Shown here: one piece after another, positions 43,959 through 51,715 of the stretch | Layout of the letters: every line of letters starts with the position of its first letter | Numbering within the stretch: the first letter of the stretch is position 1 | From: Myxococcales bacterium | Lineage (GTDB): Bacteria > Myxococcota_A > Polyangia > Nannocystales > Nannocystaceae | Reading direction: 5' to 3' | Length of the DNA stretch: 64,000 nt | Assembly: GCA_020633335.1 (NCBI GenBank) | Contig: JACKDU010000006.1 | Location: 530,443-594,442 of the forward strand | The notes under the pieces: model-generated | Seen by the model: only the letters and a program-made list of their open reading frames with translations | The model's database searches: none | What the model was told of the DNA's origin: nothing | Translations under genes and position numbers: made by a program

Positions 43959-45902
43959 TCAGCCCTCGGTCGCCTCGCGGCGGCCCTCGAGCTCCTCCCA
44001 GCGCTCCATCAGCGCGGCCGAGGTCGCCCGCGCGGCCTCGAGCGCGCGGCTGAGGGCGGCGACGTCGGGGCCGCCCGGCTGGTAGATCGCCGGGTCCGAG
44101 AGGCGCTCGCCGAGGGCCGCGACCTCGGCCTCGGCGGCGTCGATCTTCGCCGGCAGGGCCTCGAGCTCGAGGCGCTCGCCGTAGGTGAGGCGGCGGGGGC
44201 CCGACGACGCGGGGGCGCGCGCTGGTGTCGGCGTCGACGCGGCGCTGGCCTTCGCCGCCTTGGCCGGCGGGGCCTCGGCCTCGGCCTTCGCCTGCGCCTC
44301 GGCCTGGGCCCGGAGCGCGAGGTAGGTGCTGTAGTTGCCCTGGTAGAGGACGACCTCGCCGTCGCCCTCGAAGGCGAGGATCGCGGTCGCCACCCGGTCG
44401 AGGAACCAGCGGTCGTGGGTGACGACGATCGCGGTCCCGCCGAACTCGAGGAGCATCTCCTCGACCGCGCCGAGGGTGGCGATGTCGAGGTCGTTGGTCG
44501 GCTCGTCGAGGAGGACCAGGCTCGCCTTGTGCTGGAGCATGCGCGCGAGCGCGACCCGGGCCCGCTCGCCGCCGGAGAGGGTGCCGACCTTCTGGATCGC
44601 CGCCTCGCCGTCGAAGAGGAAGCGGGCGAGGTAGGCGGCGATGTCGATCGTCTGCTCGCCGATCGTCACGGTCCGGCGGTCGCCGGCGATCGCCTCGCGG
44701 ACGCTCGCCCGATCGTCGAGGCCAGAGCGCGCCTGATCGAGGTAGGCGACCCGCTGGGCGCGGCCGAGGACGACCTCGCCGGCGCTCGGCGGGTGGTCGC
44801 CGACGATCGCCCGCAGGAGGGTGGTCTTGCCGCACCCGTTGGGACCGAGGATCCCGATCCGCTCGCCCTCGCGGAGCGCCAGGGTGAGGTGGCGGAAGAG
44901 CGTGTGCCCGCCCTGGGAGAGGCTGACGTCGCGGAGCTCGACGACGGTCTTTCCGCCGTGGGCGCCCGCGAGGCGGAGCGAGACGTTGCGATCGGCGGCC
45001 GGCGGCCCCTCGGCGATCGCCGCCTCGGCCCGGTCGATCCGCGCCTTCTGCTTGGTGGTCCGCGCCTTCGGCTGCCGGCGCAGCCACTCGAGCTCGCGGC
45101 GGAGGAAGTTCTGGCGGTTGGCCTCGACCCGCTGGGCGTGGGCCTGACGCTCGGCGCGAGCGGCGAGGTAGTCCTCGAAGCCGCCGTCGTAGAGGTAGAG
45201 CTGGCCGCGATCGATCTCGGCGGTGCGATCGGCGAGGCGATCGAGGAAGTAGCGATCGTGGGTGATGAGCAGGAGCGCGCCGCGGAAGCTGTCGGCGAGG
45301 TGGCGCTCGAGCCACTCGATCGTCTCGACGTCGAGGTGGTTGGTCGGCTCGTCGAGGATCGCCAGATCGGGGGCCGAGACCAGGAGGCGGGCGAGGGCGA
45401 CGCGGCGCCGCTCGCCGCCGGAGAGGGCGTCGACCGGGGCCTCGGGATCGGCGACCCCGAGGCGGGCGAGGAGGGCGTGGGCCTCGTGCTCGCGCTCCCA
45501 GCCGCCGAGGCGCTCGATCGCCTCGGCGGCCGCGCTCTGCTCGGCGATCAGCGCGGCGTGGTCACCCCGGCCCGCGCTGAGCTCGGCGGTCGCCCGGGTG
45601 TAGCGCTGCTGGGCGGCCCGCCAGGCGTCGAGGCCGGCGAGGACGGCCGCCCCCGCGCTCGCGCCCGCGGGCAGGTGCGGCACCTGATCGAGGATCGCCA
45701 CCCGGAGGTCGCGACGGCGGATCACCTCGCCGCCGTCGGGGAGCTCCAGGCCGGCGAGGATCCGCGCGAGCGTCGACTTGCCGGAGCCGTTGGAGCCGAT
45801 CAGGCCGACGCGCTCGCCCTCGTCGATCGTCAGCGAGACGCCGCCGAGGATCGAGCGGGTACCGTAGCTCTTGGTGAGCTCCTTGGCGGCGATGATCGGC
45901 AT
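43959..45902 (-). CDS. uup: ABC-F ATPase Uup
   Basis: A 647-residue ABC-F protein. Cassette 1 has GSNGSGKST, LSGGE and LAILDEPTNHLD; cassette 2 has GPNGCGKTT, LSGGE and LVLLDEPTNDLD. The inter-domain linker is basic. The C-terminal coiled coil (about 560-647, starting YGERLELEALPAKID) is the Uup-type CTD that binds DNA and branched structures in E. coli. Likely roles are in ribosome function and in limiting transposon excision. This differs from the ABC-F at 27131, which has a divergent coiled coil. The ATG start has no clear Shine-Dalgarno site. It converges with the preceding lipoprotein gene with only 16 bases between stops. Confidence 0.92.
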   Translation of the reverse strand: MPIIAAKELTKSYGTRSILGGVSLTIDEGERVGLIGSNGSGKSTLARILAGLELPDGGEVIRRRDLRVAILDQVPHLPAGASAGAAVLAGLDAWRAAQQRYTRATAELSAGRGDHAALIAEQSAAAEAIERLGGWEREHEAHALLARLGVADPEAPVDALSGGERRRVALARLLVSAPDLAILDEPTNHLDVETIEWLERHLADSFRGALLLITHDRYFLDRLADRTAEIDRGQLYLYDGGFEDYLAARAERQAHAQRVEANRQNFLRRELEWLRRQPKARTTKQKARIDRAEAAIAEGPPAADRNVSLRLAGAHGGKTVVELRDVSLSQGGHTLFRHLTLALREGERIGILGPNGCGKTTLLRAIVGDHPPSAGEVVLGRAQRVAYLDQARSGLDDRASVREAIAGDRRTVTIGEQTIDIAAYLARFLFDGEAAIQKVGTLSGGERARVALARMLQHKASLVLLDEPTNDLDIATLGAVEEMLLEFGGTAIVVTHDRWFLDRVATAILAFEGDGEVVLYQGNYSTYLALRAQAEAQAKAEAEAPPAKAAKASAASTPTPARAPASSGPRRLTYGERLELEALPAKIDAAEAEVAALGERLSDPAIYQPGGPDVAALSRALEAARATSAALMERWEELEGRREATEG

Positions 45903-46293
45903 GGGCGAGGTGGCGCGGGGGAGCGCGAGGCCGGAATACTACAGCGACGGTCGCGGCCGCCAGCGGGCGCGCACCGACGGCGGGGTCGCTGGCGGGGTCG
46001 CGCGGCGGTCGGCGGACGCGGCGGCGATGGCCGTCGCGCGGGCTCCTGCGCGGGCGCGACGGTCATCGCCCGCGCTCGCCGACCTCTCCAGCCGCTCCGC
46101 CCCGGGGGGGACGGAGGGCAGCGGGCGACCGTCCAGTCGACAGCCGGTCGATTCGCTGGTAAGTGTGGGGAGCCATGGCCCTCCTGCGGGCGCTCCCAGA
46201 CTGCCGCGCGTCCTCCCTGGCTCCCCGGTCGAGCATGCGCGGCGCTCATTCCCAGGGAGATCGCAGGTCGGCGTCCATGTGCATGAGGACAAC
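45903..46293. other. Divergent region between uup and the RRM gene
   Basis: No credible gene is seen, though the RRM frame stays open. A possible + strand promoter is TCGACA-N17-TAAGTG at 46137-46165 (good -35, poor -10). If used, it gives an RRM leader of about 120 bases containing the hairpin at 46213-46259. Confidence 0.45.
46213..46259 (+). promoter_or_regulatory. Structured leader hairpin upstream of the RRM gene
   Basis: CTCCCTGG (46213-46220) pairs with CCAGGGAG (46252-46259); an inner GAGC/GCTC stem lies in the loop. It is 35 bases before the GTG start and 27 before the GAGGA ribosome site, close enough to affect initiation. Regulation is inference. Confidence 0.45.
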
Positions 46294-47202
46294 GTGAAGC
46301 TTTTCATCGGAGGATTGGCCTGGTCGACGACCGACGCGTCCATGCGCGCGGCCTTTGAGCAATTTGGCCCGGTTACCGAGGCGATCGTCGTGCTCGACCG
46401 TGAGACCGGTCGCTCGCGCGGCTTCGGCTTCGTGACCTTCGCGTCGCGCGATGACGGGACGCGCGCGCTCAAGGAGATGAACGGGGCGATGCTCGACGGC
46501 CGCGCGATCCGGATCGACGAGGCGGTCGAGCGTCCGCGCGGCGGACGAGGCGAGGGCCGACCGCCGCGCGCCGATGATCGGGGCCCGCCGCGTCGCTTTG
46601 ACGACCGTGGGCCGCCGCGCGCCGATGATCGTGGGCCGCCGCGCCGCTTCGATGACCGTGGGCCGCCGCGCTCGGACGATCGGGGTCCGCCGCGTCGCTT
46701 TGATGACCGCGGGCCGCCGCGGGGCGATGATCGTGGACCGCCGCGCTCCGACGATCGTGGCCCGCCGCGTCGCTTCGACGACCGGGGACCGCCGCGGGGT
46801 GACGATCGCGGGCCGCCGCGTGGGGACGATCGTGGCCCGCCGCGGGCAGATGATCGCGGTCCGCCGCGGGGTGACGATCGCGGACCGCCGCCGCGGCGCT
46901 TCGACCAGGGGGGCCCACCGGCGCCGGCGGGTCGCCCCTTCGAGCCCCGCCGCGAGGCCCCGCGCTTCGCCGGTCCGCCGCCGGGCGGCGCCTTCGAGGG
47001 GCGCCCCGCCGAGGGCCGCCGCACCTTCGACGAGGAGGGGCGGCGCTCCGAGGGCAAGCGCAAGAAGGCCAAGGGCGGCGGCCGGGACCGGCGCTCGCAG
47101 GAGGGGCCGGACGAGCGCCTCCGCGGCCCGCGTCGTCGCGGCGGCGGCTCGCGCCCCGAGATCTTCGAGAACGTCGAGGACTACGACGAGGACGACTCCT
47201 AG
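46294..47202 (+). CDS. RRM RNA-binding protein with DRGPPR repeat tail
   Basis: A 302-residue protein. Residues 1-80 are an RNA recognition motif with RNP2 (LFIGGL) and RNP1 (RGFGFVTF) intact, as in small bacterial and cyanobacterial RNA-binding proteins. The tail has 13 DDRGPP-type repeats (about 94-200), then a Pro/Gly/Arg region and a Lys/Arg and acidic end (DYDEDD). Most bacterial RRM proteins are about 100 residues, so the RGG-like tail is a large addition; such tails bind RNA loosely and can drive condensate formation. The GTG at 46294 is chosen for GAGGA four bases upstream. Confidence 0.88.
   Translation: MKLFIGGLAWSTTDASMRAAFEQFGPVTEAIVVLDRETGRSRGFGFVTFASRDDGTRALKEMNGAMLDGRAIRIDEAVERPRGGRGEGRPPRADDRGPPRRFDDRGPPRADDRGPPRRFDDRGPPRSDDRGPPRRFDDRGPPRGDDRGPPRSDDRGPPRRFDDRGPPRGDDRGPPRGDDRGPPRADDRGPPRGDDRGPPPRRFDQGGPPAPAGRPFEPRREAPRFAGPPPGGAFEGRPAEGRRTFDEEGRRSEGKRKKAKGGGRDRRSQEGPDERLRGPRRRGGGSRPEIFENVEDYDEDDS
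46573..46890 (+). repeat. Degenerate 24/27-base coding repeats (DDRGPP)
   Basis: Thirteen units of the type GA(C/T)GATCGNGGNCCGCCGCGN within the RRM gene. Third positions vary while the peptide is kept, so the repeat is maintained at protein level. Confidence 0.8.
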
Positions 47203-47238
47203 GCCGGGGCTGCGGCCCTGCGCCTCCGCTCGCGGCCG

Positions 47239-47661
47239 ATGAGCTCCAGCCTCCGCGCGCGCCTCGTCGGCTTCGCCTTCCTCGGCCTCCTCCTCGCGCC
47301 CGCGGGCTGCGGGGGAGGGGCGGGGAGCGGGGATCCGCAGGTCGACGCCGCGTCGATCTGGTCGCTCCGCTGCGCCAACTGCCACGGCCCGGAGGGGCGG
47401 GGGGACGGGCCGGCGGGGCGGGCGATCTCACCGCGCCCGCGCGACTTCAGCGACGCCGCCTGGCAGCGCTCGGTGAGCGACGCGCGGATCCAGCGGGTGA
47501 TCGTCGAGGGCGGCGCGGCCCTCGGCCTGACACCGACGATGGCGCCCAACCCCGATCTCCGCGGGCGCCCCGAGGTCGTCGACGCGCTCGTCCGCAGGGT
47601 CCGCGGCTTCGCGCCGAGCGAGGGGGGCGAGCCCCCCGGCGCCGCGCCGCCTCCACGCTAG
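47239..47661 (+). CDS. Small c-type cytochrome lipoprotein
   Basis: A 140-residue monohaem cytochrome c with lipobox AGC (after LLLAPAG), so it is anchored to a membrane from the periplasmic side. The haem site is CANCH near residue 44, and the methionine in TPTMAPNPDL is the likely distal ligand. It is about 80 residues in its folded part, the usual class I size. It probably carries electrons to or from an oxidase or dehydrogenase that is not in this window. It is 36 bases after the RRM gene and may be co-transcribed, although the functions do not obviously match. Confidence 0.88.
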   Translation: MSSSLRARLVGFAFLGLLLAPAGCGGGAGSGDPQVDAASIWSLRCANCHGPEGRGDGPAGRAISPRPRDFSDAAWQRSVSDARIQRVIVEGGAALGLTPTMAPNPDLRGRPEVVDALVRRVRGFAPSEGGEPPGAAPPPR

Positions 47662-47691
47662 GGCGGCGACCCGCGCACGAGGCCAAAGGTC

Positions 47692-47723
47692 GAAGAGACA
47701 TGTTCCAATGGACATGTCTCTTC
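47692..47723. terminator. Bidirectional terminator hairpin with GACATGT stem
   Basis: GAAGAGACATGT and ACATGTCTCTTC form a perfect 12-base-pair stem around TCCAATGG, between the convergent cytochrome and RCC1 genes. It shares its stem core with the hairpin at 10030. Confidence 0.75.
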
Positions 47724-47753
47724 ATGCGCGAACGTGCGCCCCGCCGCCGGCCC

Positions 47754-50009
47754 TCAGAGCCCGGCGATCGCCACCGGCGCGAGCGCCCGCGAGACCTCGA
47801 TCGCCCCGAGCTGCCCGTGCTCGTTCGAGCCCCAGCAGAGGACGTCGCCGTCGCTCGTCCGGGCGCAGGTGTGATCGGCCCCGGCGGCGAGCTCGACCGC
47901 GTCGGCGATCCGCTGGCCGATCACCGGCGTCCGCTGGATCGTCCGCGGCGCCTGCCCGAGCTGGCCGGCCCCGTTGTCGCCCCAGCACGAGATCACGCCG
48001 CCGGGCGAGAGGGCGCAGACGTGGCGCTCGCCGCTGGCGATGGTGACCGCCGTGTTCACGTCCTTGACCGGCACCCGCATCGTCCAGTCGTTCGCCGTGC
48101 CGGCGCCGAGCGCCCCGTTGGCGCCCGCGCCCCAGCAGGCGGCGGCGCCGTTGCTCCGGCGGGTGCAGGTGTGGTCGATGCCGAGGGCGAGGCCGGCCGC
48201 GTCGTTGATCTTCTTGACCTGGACCGGCGAGCTCTGGGGCTTGCCGATCGTCGCCGCGCCGGCGCCGTCGCCGAGCTGGCCGGCGGTGTTGGCCCCCCAG
48301 CAGACCGCGATCCCGGAGGGCGCGCGGGCGCAGGTGTGCTCGCCGCCGGCGACGACCTCGACCGCGCCGCTGAGGCCGTTGACCCGCGCGGGCTTCGGGC
48401 TGTCCTCGAGCTTGCCGTGGCCGAGCTGGCCGCTCGCGCCCTTCCCCCAGCAGACGACCGAGCCGTTCTGGCGGCGGGCGCAGGTGTGCTCGCCGCCGGC
48501 GTCGACCTGGACGGCGTCCGCGAGGCCGGCGACCGGCCCGGCGACCCCCCGATCGCGGCGTCCGCCGTCGCCGAGCTGGCCCGAGGTGTTGGCGCCCCAG
48601 CAGTAGACCTGGCCGCTCTTGCGGCGGGCGCAGGCGTGGGCGTGGCCGGCGTCGAGCTCGACGACCTCGTCGACCTTGCCGACCACCACCGGCGTCGTCC
48701 CGCCGCCACCGCTCGAGCCGCCGCCGAGCTGGCCCCGGTCGTTGCGGCCCCAGCAGAGCGCGCCGCCGCCCTCGAGGTGGGCGCAGGTGAAGCCGTCGCC
48801 GGCGCTGATCCCCGCCGCCTTGTCGACGCCCTTGACCACCCGGAGCGAGCCGTCGTCCTCGGGCGGCGGGGGCAGGGGGCCGAGCACCGAGCCGTCGGCG
48901 CTCCCCCAGCAGAGCACCCCGGAGTCGGTGAGCGCGCAGGAGAAGGCCTCGCCGAGCGCGAGATCGCGGACCCCCTGGAGGCCGGCGACCGGGACCGGCG
49001 CGCTGCGGTCGACGGTCGAGCCGTCGCCGAGCTGACCCTCGCGGTTCTCGCCCCAGCAGAGCGCGCGGCCGCTGCCGAGCTGGGCGCAGGTGTGGTTGCT
49101 GCCGCCGGCCAGCGCGCTCACCCCTCGGAGGCCGCCGATCCCCCCCGGGGTCGCCCGGAGCTCGGCCGCGCCGTCGCCAAAGGCGCCCCAGCAGGCGACG
49201 TCGCCCTGGGGGCGGAGGGCGCAGGTCTGGTCGCCGGCGGCCTCGATCGACTTGACCTTGCCGAGCCCGGCGAGGACGGCCGGAGTCGGCCGATCACGGC
49301 GGCCGCCGTCGCCGAGCTGGCCGCGCTCCCCGGCGCCCCAGCAGAGGGCCTGGCGATCGCGGTCGAGGGCGCAGGTGTGGGCCCGCCCGGCGGAGAGGGC
49401 GACCGCGTCCCGGAGCCCCTCGACGACCACCGGGGCGACCCAGACAGCCCGGCCCGCGTTGCCGGTCTGGCCGTCCTGGTTGCCGCCCCAGCAGAGCACG
49501 CCGCCGGTCTTCCGCAGCGCGCAGGTGTGCTGGTCGCCGGCCGCCAGCGAGACCGCGTCGACGAGCCCGCGGACCGCGACTGGGGCGGCGCTCCGCGAGC
49601 CCGGGCGACCGCGCCCGTCGCCGAGCTGACCGCTCGAGTTGTCCCCCCAGCACGACACCTGGCCGCTGCTCAGGAGGGCGCAGGAGTGGTCGTGGCCGGC
49701 GACGATCCGGGTGGCGCCGGCGAGGCCGGTGACCGGCTTCGGGGTCGAGCTCTCGCGGGCGCCGGTCCAGCCGAGCTGGCCGCTCTGGTTGCTCCCCCAG
49801 CAGAGCACCTCGCCGGAGGCCCGGCGGGCGCAGACGTGGGCGCCGCCGGCCGCGAGCTCGACCAGCTCGGGCCCGCCGAGGGCGGTCGCCTTCGGGGCCT
49901 CGGGCGCCGCGTTGGTGCCGCTGGGCGGCCGGCTCGGGCTCGACGAGGGGCTCTCCCGGCAGGCGGCGAGGGCGAGGAGGAGGAGCGCGGGCGAGGCGAG
50001 GCGGCGCAC
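47754..50009 (-). CDS. RCC1-repeat lipoprotein with 14 blades
   Basis: A 751-residue lipoprotein (lipobox LAAC) with a Ser/Pro linker followed by RCC1-type repeats to the end. I count 14 CWG motifs of the form CWGxNxxGQLG, each preceded by a G-xHTCA strand. RCC1 propellers have seven blades, so this should be two propellers in one chain. Nearly every repeat has two cysteines (HTCA and CWG), suggesting one disulphide per blade, which suits an extracellular location. Bacterial RCC1 proteins are usually binding scaffolds; no enzyme domain is present. The GTG start is six bases after a TAGGCT -10, with no Shine-Dalgarno site. Confidence 0.92.
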   Translation of the reverse strand: MRRLASPALLLLALAACRESPSSSPSRPPSGTNAAPEAPKATALGGPELVELAAGGAHVCARRASGEVLCWGSNQSGQLGWTGARESSTPKPVTGLAGATRIVAGHDHSCALLSSGQVSCWGDNSSGQLGDGRGRPGSRSAAPVAVRGLVDAVSLAAGDQHTCALRKTGGVLCWGGNQDGQTGNAGRAVWVAPVVVEGLRDAVALSAGRAHTCALDRDRQALCWGAGERGQLGDGGRRDRPTPAVLAGLGKVKSIEAAGDQTCALRPQGDVACWGAFGDGAAELRATPGGIGGLRGVSALAGGSNHTCAQLGSGRALCWGENREGQLGDGSTVDRSAPVPVAGLQGVRDLALGEAFSCALTDSGVLCWGSADGSVLGPLPPPPEDDGSLRVVKGVDKAAGISAGDGFTCAHLEGGGALCWGRNDRGQLGGGSSGGGGTTPVVVGKVDEVVELDAGHAHACARRKSGQVYCWGANTSGQLGDGGRRDRGVAGPVAGLADAVQVDAGGEHTCARRQNGSVVCWGKGASGQLGHGKLEDSPKPARVNGLSGAVEVVAGGEHTCARAPSGIAVCWGANTAGQLGDGAGAATIGKPQSSPVQVKKINDAAGLALGIDHTCTRRSNGAAACWGAGANGALGAGTANDWTMRVPVKDVNTAVTIASGERHVCALSPGGVISCWGDNGAGQLGQAPRTIQRTPVIGQRIADAVELAAGADHTCARTSDGDVLCWGSNEHGQLGAIEVSRALAPVAIAGL

Positions 50010-50015
50010 CGGGGC

Positions 50016-50021
50016 AGCCTA
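50016..50021 (-). promoter_or_regulatory. -10 element (TAGGCT) six bases before a GTG start
   Basis: On the minus strand, TAGGCT, six bases, then GTG at 50009. The hexamer begins four bases after the T-tract of the tRNA terminator. Confidence 0.65.
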
Positions 50022-50025
50022 CCCG

Positions 50026-50060
50026 AAAAAAAAGACCCCGAGGCGGCTGCCTCGGGGTCT
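50026..50060 (-). terminator. Rho-independent terminator of tRNA-Pro
   Basis: On the minus strand, AGACCCCGAGGC and GCCTCGGGGTCT form a perfect 12-base-pair stem with a 4-base loop, followed by a run of eight T. This is the strongest intrinsic terminator in the window. Confidence 0.92.
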
Positions 50061-50069
50061 CCCTGAGTG

Positions 50070-50143
50070 TCGGGGCGAGAGGATTCGAACCTCCGGCCTT
50101 TCGGTCCCGAACCGAACGCGCTACCAGACTGCGCTACGCCCCG
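50070..50143 (-). tRNA. tRNA-Pro (anticodon CGG)
   Basis: A 74-base cloverleaf on the minus strand. The acceptor stem CGGGGCG pairs with CGCCCCG; the D arm is GCGC/GCGC; the anticodon stem TTCGG/CCGAA encloses loop TTCGGGA with anticodon CGG, reading CCG codons. The T arm has loop TTCGAAT. CCA is not encoded. It is transcribed alone, with its own promoter and terminator. Confidence 0.95.
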
Positions 50144-50159
50144 TCGGCGGGAGCCGGGT

Positions 50160-50188
50160 GATTAACAGAGTCGAGGGGGGCTTGTAAA
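50160..50188 (-). promoter_or_regulatory. Promoter of tRNA-Pro
   Basis: On the minus strand, TTTACA, exactly 17 bases, TTAATC, with about 16 bases from the -10 to the mature 5' end. Shifting one base gives TTACAA-N17-TAATCA, an equally good reading. Confidence 0.65.
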
Positions 50189-50370
50189 GGGGGGCCGACG
50201 AATTGCTCGCGCGCGGTCTCCCGAGGCCGCGCACGGCGGCCGCGGACGACGGCCGCGCGGGGCCAGGGCGGACGCGAGCGCCCTGGCGAGAGAGTTTTCT
50301 CGCGCGACCGAGTGCCCACGCGAGGCTCGCAGAGGCCGGGAGAGGCCGGTGCGGCCGCGCCTCGGCGCAC

Positions 50371-50376
50371 TACGCT
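50371..50376 (+). promoter_or_regulatory. -10 element (TACGCT) six bases before an ATG
   Basis: TACGCT, six bases, then the ATG at 50383. The 240 bases upstream, between this gene and tRNA-Pro, hold a 9-base-pair hairpin (GCCAGGGCG/CGCCCTGGC, 50262-50287) and no gene. Confidence 0.6.
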
Positions 50377-50382
50377 TGAGCG

Positions 50383-50580
50383 ATGCCCGAGCCCCAGGCG
50401 ACCGCGATCGAGTGCCCCCGCTGCCACCAGAACGCGGTCATCGTCGAGCGCCCGGTCGCCCAGAGCTGCTTGCCCTTCCCCAACATGGACGCGCTCCGCT
50501 GCCAGGCCTGCGGTCACGTCGGCACCCGGGTCGTGGTCAGCGGCCGCGAGATGATCACCTGGGGCGCGCCGATCCGATGA
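50383..50580 (+). CDS. Small zinc-ribbon protein (65 aa)
   Basis: A 65-residue protein with two CxxC knuckles (CPRCHQNAVIVE and CQACGHVG) that should bind one zinc. Its stop overlaps the start of the ATP-grasp gene (ATGA), so the two are translationally coupled and probably work together. Small zinc ribbons next to enzymes often act as adaptors or nucleic-acid-binding partners; no specific role is known. The -10 six bases before the ATG predicts a leaderless mRNA. Confidence 0.85.
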   Translation: MPEPQATAIECPRCHQNAVIVERPVAQSCLPFPNMDALRCQACGHVGTRVVVSGREMITWGAPIR

Positions 50581-51458
50581 TCCTCCTCTCGCAGGCGCCC
50601 GAGCCCCTGCCCGACGACGGCGATGACATCGTCGCCTCGACCCGGGCGGCCGCGGCCGCCGGCTGGGAGGTGATCCCGATCCCGGTCGACCTCGATCGCC
50701 GCGATCCCGCGGAGGCCCTGGCGTCGATCCCCGCGCGGGCCGGCGCGACCCCGGCGATCTGGGTCGGGACGATCCCGTCCTTTGCGACCTACGAGGCGAC
50801 CTACCGCGCCCTCGCCGACCGCGGGATCCGCCTCGTCAACGACCCGGAGGCCCACCGGACGATCTTCGAGCTCGATCGGGCCTACCCCCACCTCGTCGGC
50901 CTGACGCCGCGGAGCGTCGTCGTCCGCTCGCCGGACGAGGTCGACGGCGCCCTCGCGGCGCTCGGCCTCCCGGTCTTCCTCAAGGGCGCGCTCCTCTCCC
51001 GCAAGAGCTTCGGCTGGGAGGCCTGCGTCGCCCGGACGCAGGAGGACGCCCGCGTCCGCGTGGCCGCGCTCCTCCGCCGCGAATACTTCAGCCGCGGTCG
51101 GGTGATCCTCCGCGAGCTGGTGCCTCTCCGCGCCCACCGCGTGCCCGCGCTCGACTTCCCGATCGGCCGCGAGTTCCGGGTCTTCCTCCTCGACGGCGAG
51201 ATCGCGGGCTTCGGCTACTACTGGCCCTATGTCAGCGAGCTCGCCGCGCTCACGCCGGAGGAGGAGGCGAGCCTGCTCGACCTCGCCCGACGGGCGGCCG
51301 CCCGCCTGCCGGCGCGCCTGGTCTCCCTCGACATCGGCGCCCTCGAGGACGGCACGTGGACCGTGATCGAGAGCGGCGACCCCCAGTTCTCCGGCCTCTC
51401 GTTCATCGCCCCCGGCCCGCTCTGGCGGCGCCTGGCGGCGATCCTCGGCCGAGAGTGA
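50577..51458 (+). CDS. ATP-grasp domain protein
   Basis: A 293-residue protein with ATP-grasp features: an N-terminal Rossmann-like part, the ATP lysine in LPVFLKGALLSRKSFG, the acidic and Arg residues in RVILRELVPLRAHR and GREFRVFLLDGEI, and the metal-binding end LVSLDIGALEDGTWTVIESGDPQFSG. Members of the superfamily join a carboxylate to an amine or thiol through acyl-phosphate. It resembles stand-alone ATP-grasp proteins of the R2K group, but the subfamily is uncertain. The substrate is unknown. The start overlaps the zinc-ribbon gene's stop, implying a two-protein unit. Confidence 0.82.
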   Translation: MILLSQAPEPLPDDGDDIVASTRAAAAAGWEVIPIPVDLDRRDPAEALASIPARAGATPAIWVGTIPSFATYEATYRALADRGIRLVNDPEAHRTIFELDRAYPHLVGLTPRSVVVRSPDEVDGALAALGLPVFLKGALLSRKSFGWEACVARTQEDARVRVAALLRREYFSRGRVILRELVPLRAHRVPALDFPIGREFRVFLLDGEIAGFGYYWPYVSELAALTPEEEASLLDLARRAAARLPARLVSLDIGALEDGTWTVIESGDPQFSGLSFIAPGPLWRRLAAILGRE

Positions 51459-51563
51459 CCCTTGGGACAGGTGACGTCGAGCGTCGACAGAAGCGGACAG
51501 GGATGTCCGGTCGATGTGGACGTCCTCGATCCGCCGCCGCTCCCCCCTCTGCGCTCGCGCGTC

Positions 51564-51592
51564 TTGACGGGGCGAGGGCAGAGGCCTACGAA
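51564..51592 (+). promoter_or_regulatory. Orphan promoter-like sequence
   Basis: TTGACG, exactly 17 bases, TACGAA on the + strand, in a 257-base gap between convergent genes. No downstream + strand gene begins before the antisense kinase gene. It may drive a small RNA or be chance. Confidence 0.4.
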
Positions 51593-51648
51593 CGATCTCG
51601 CCCCGGGTCGTCTCGGCGGCCAGCGCCACGGCGGGCGATCATTGGGGC

Positions 51649-51685
51649 AGGGCGGTGATCGACGTGGGGAGGTGATCACCGTCCT
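51649..51685. terminator. Large hairpin between the ATP-grasp and kinase genes
   Basis: AGGGCGGTGATC and GATCACCGTCCT form a 12-base-pair stem with one mismatch around a 13-base loop (GACGTGGGGAGGT). The loop and following bases give GGGGAGGTGATC, a full anti-16S match. It lies where convergent transcripts should end. Confidence 0.55.
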
Positions 51686-51715
51686 GACCCGATGGCCAGG
51701 TCATCCGCCCCGCTG

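Noticed and set aside
45871..46293. Upstream extension of the RRM gene (about 140 codons)
   Set aside because: Arg/Ser/Pro-rich, overlaps the divergent uup start, and GAGGA points to the GTG at 46294.
46573..46890. Possible CRISPR-like repeat block
   Set aside because: Repeats vary at third positions and encode DDRGPP in the RRM protein; there are no spacers or cas genes.
47700..50066. 788-codon open frame antisense to the RCC1 gene
   Set aside because: Its apparent repeats are the reverse reading of RCC1 blades.
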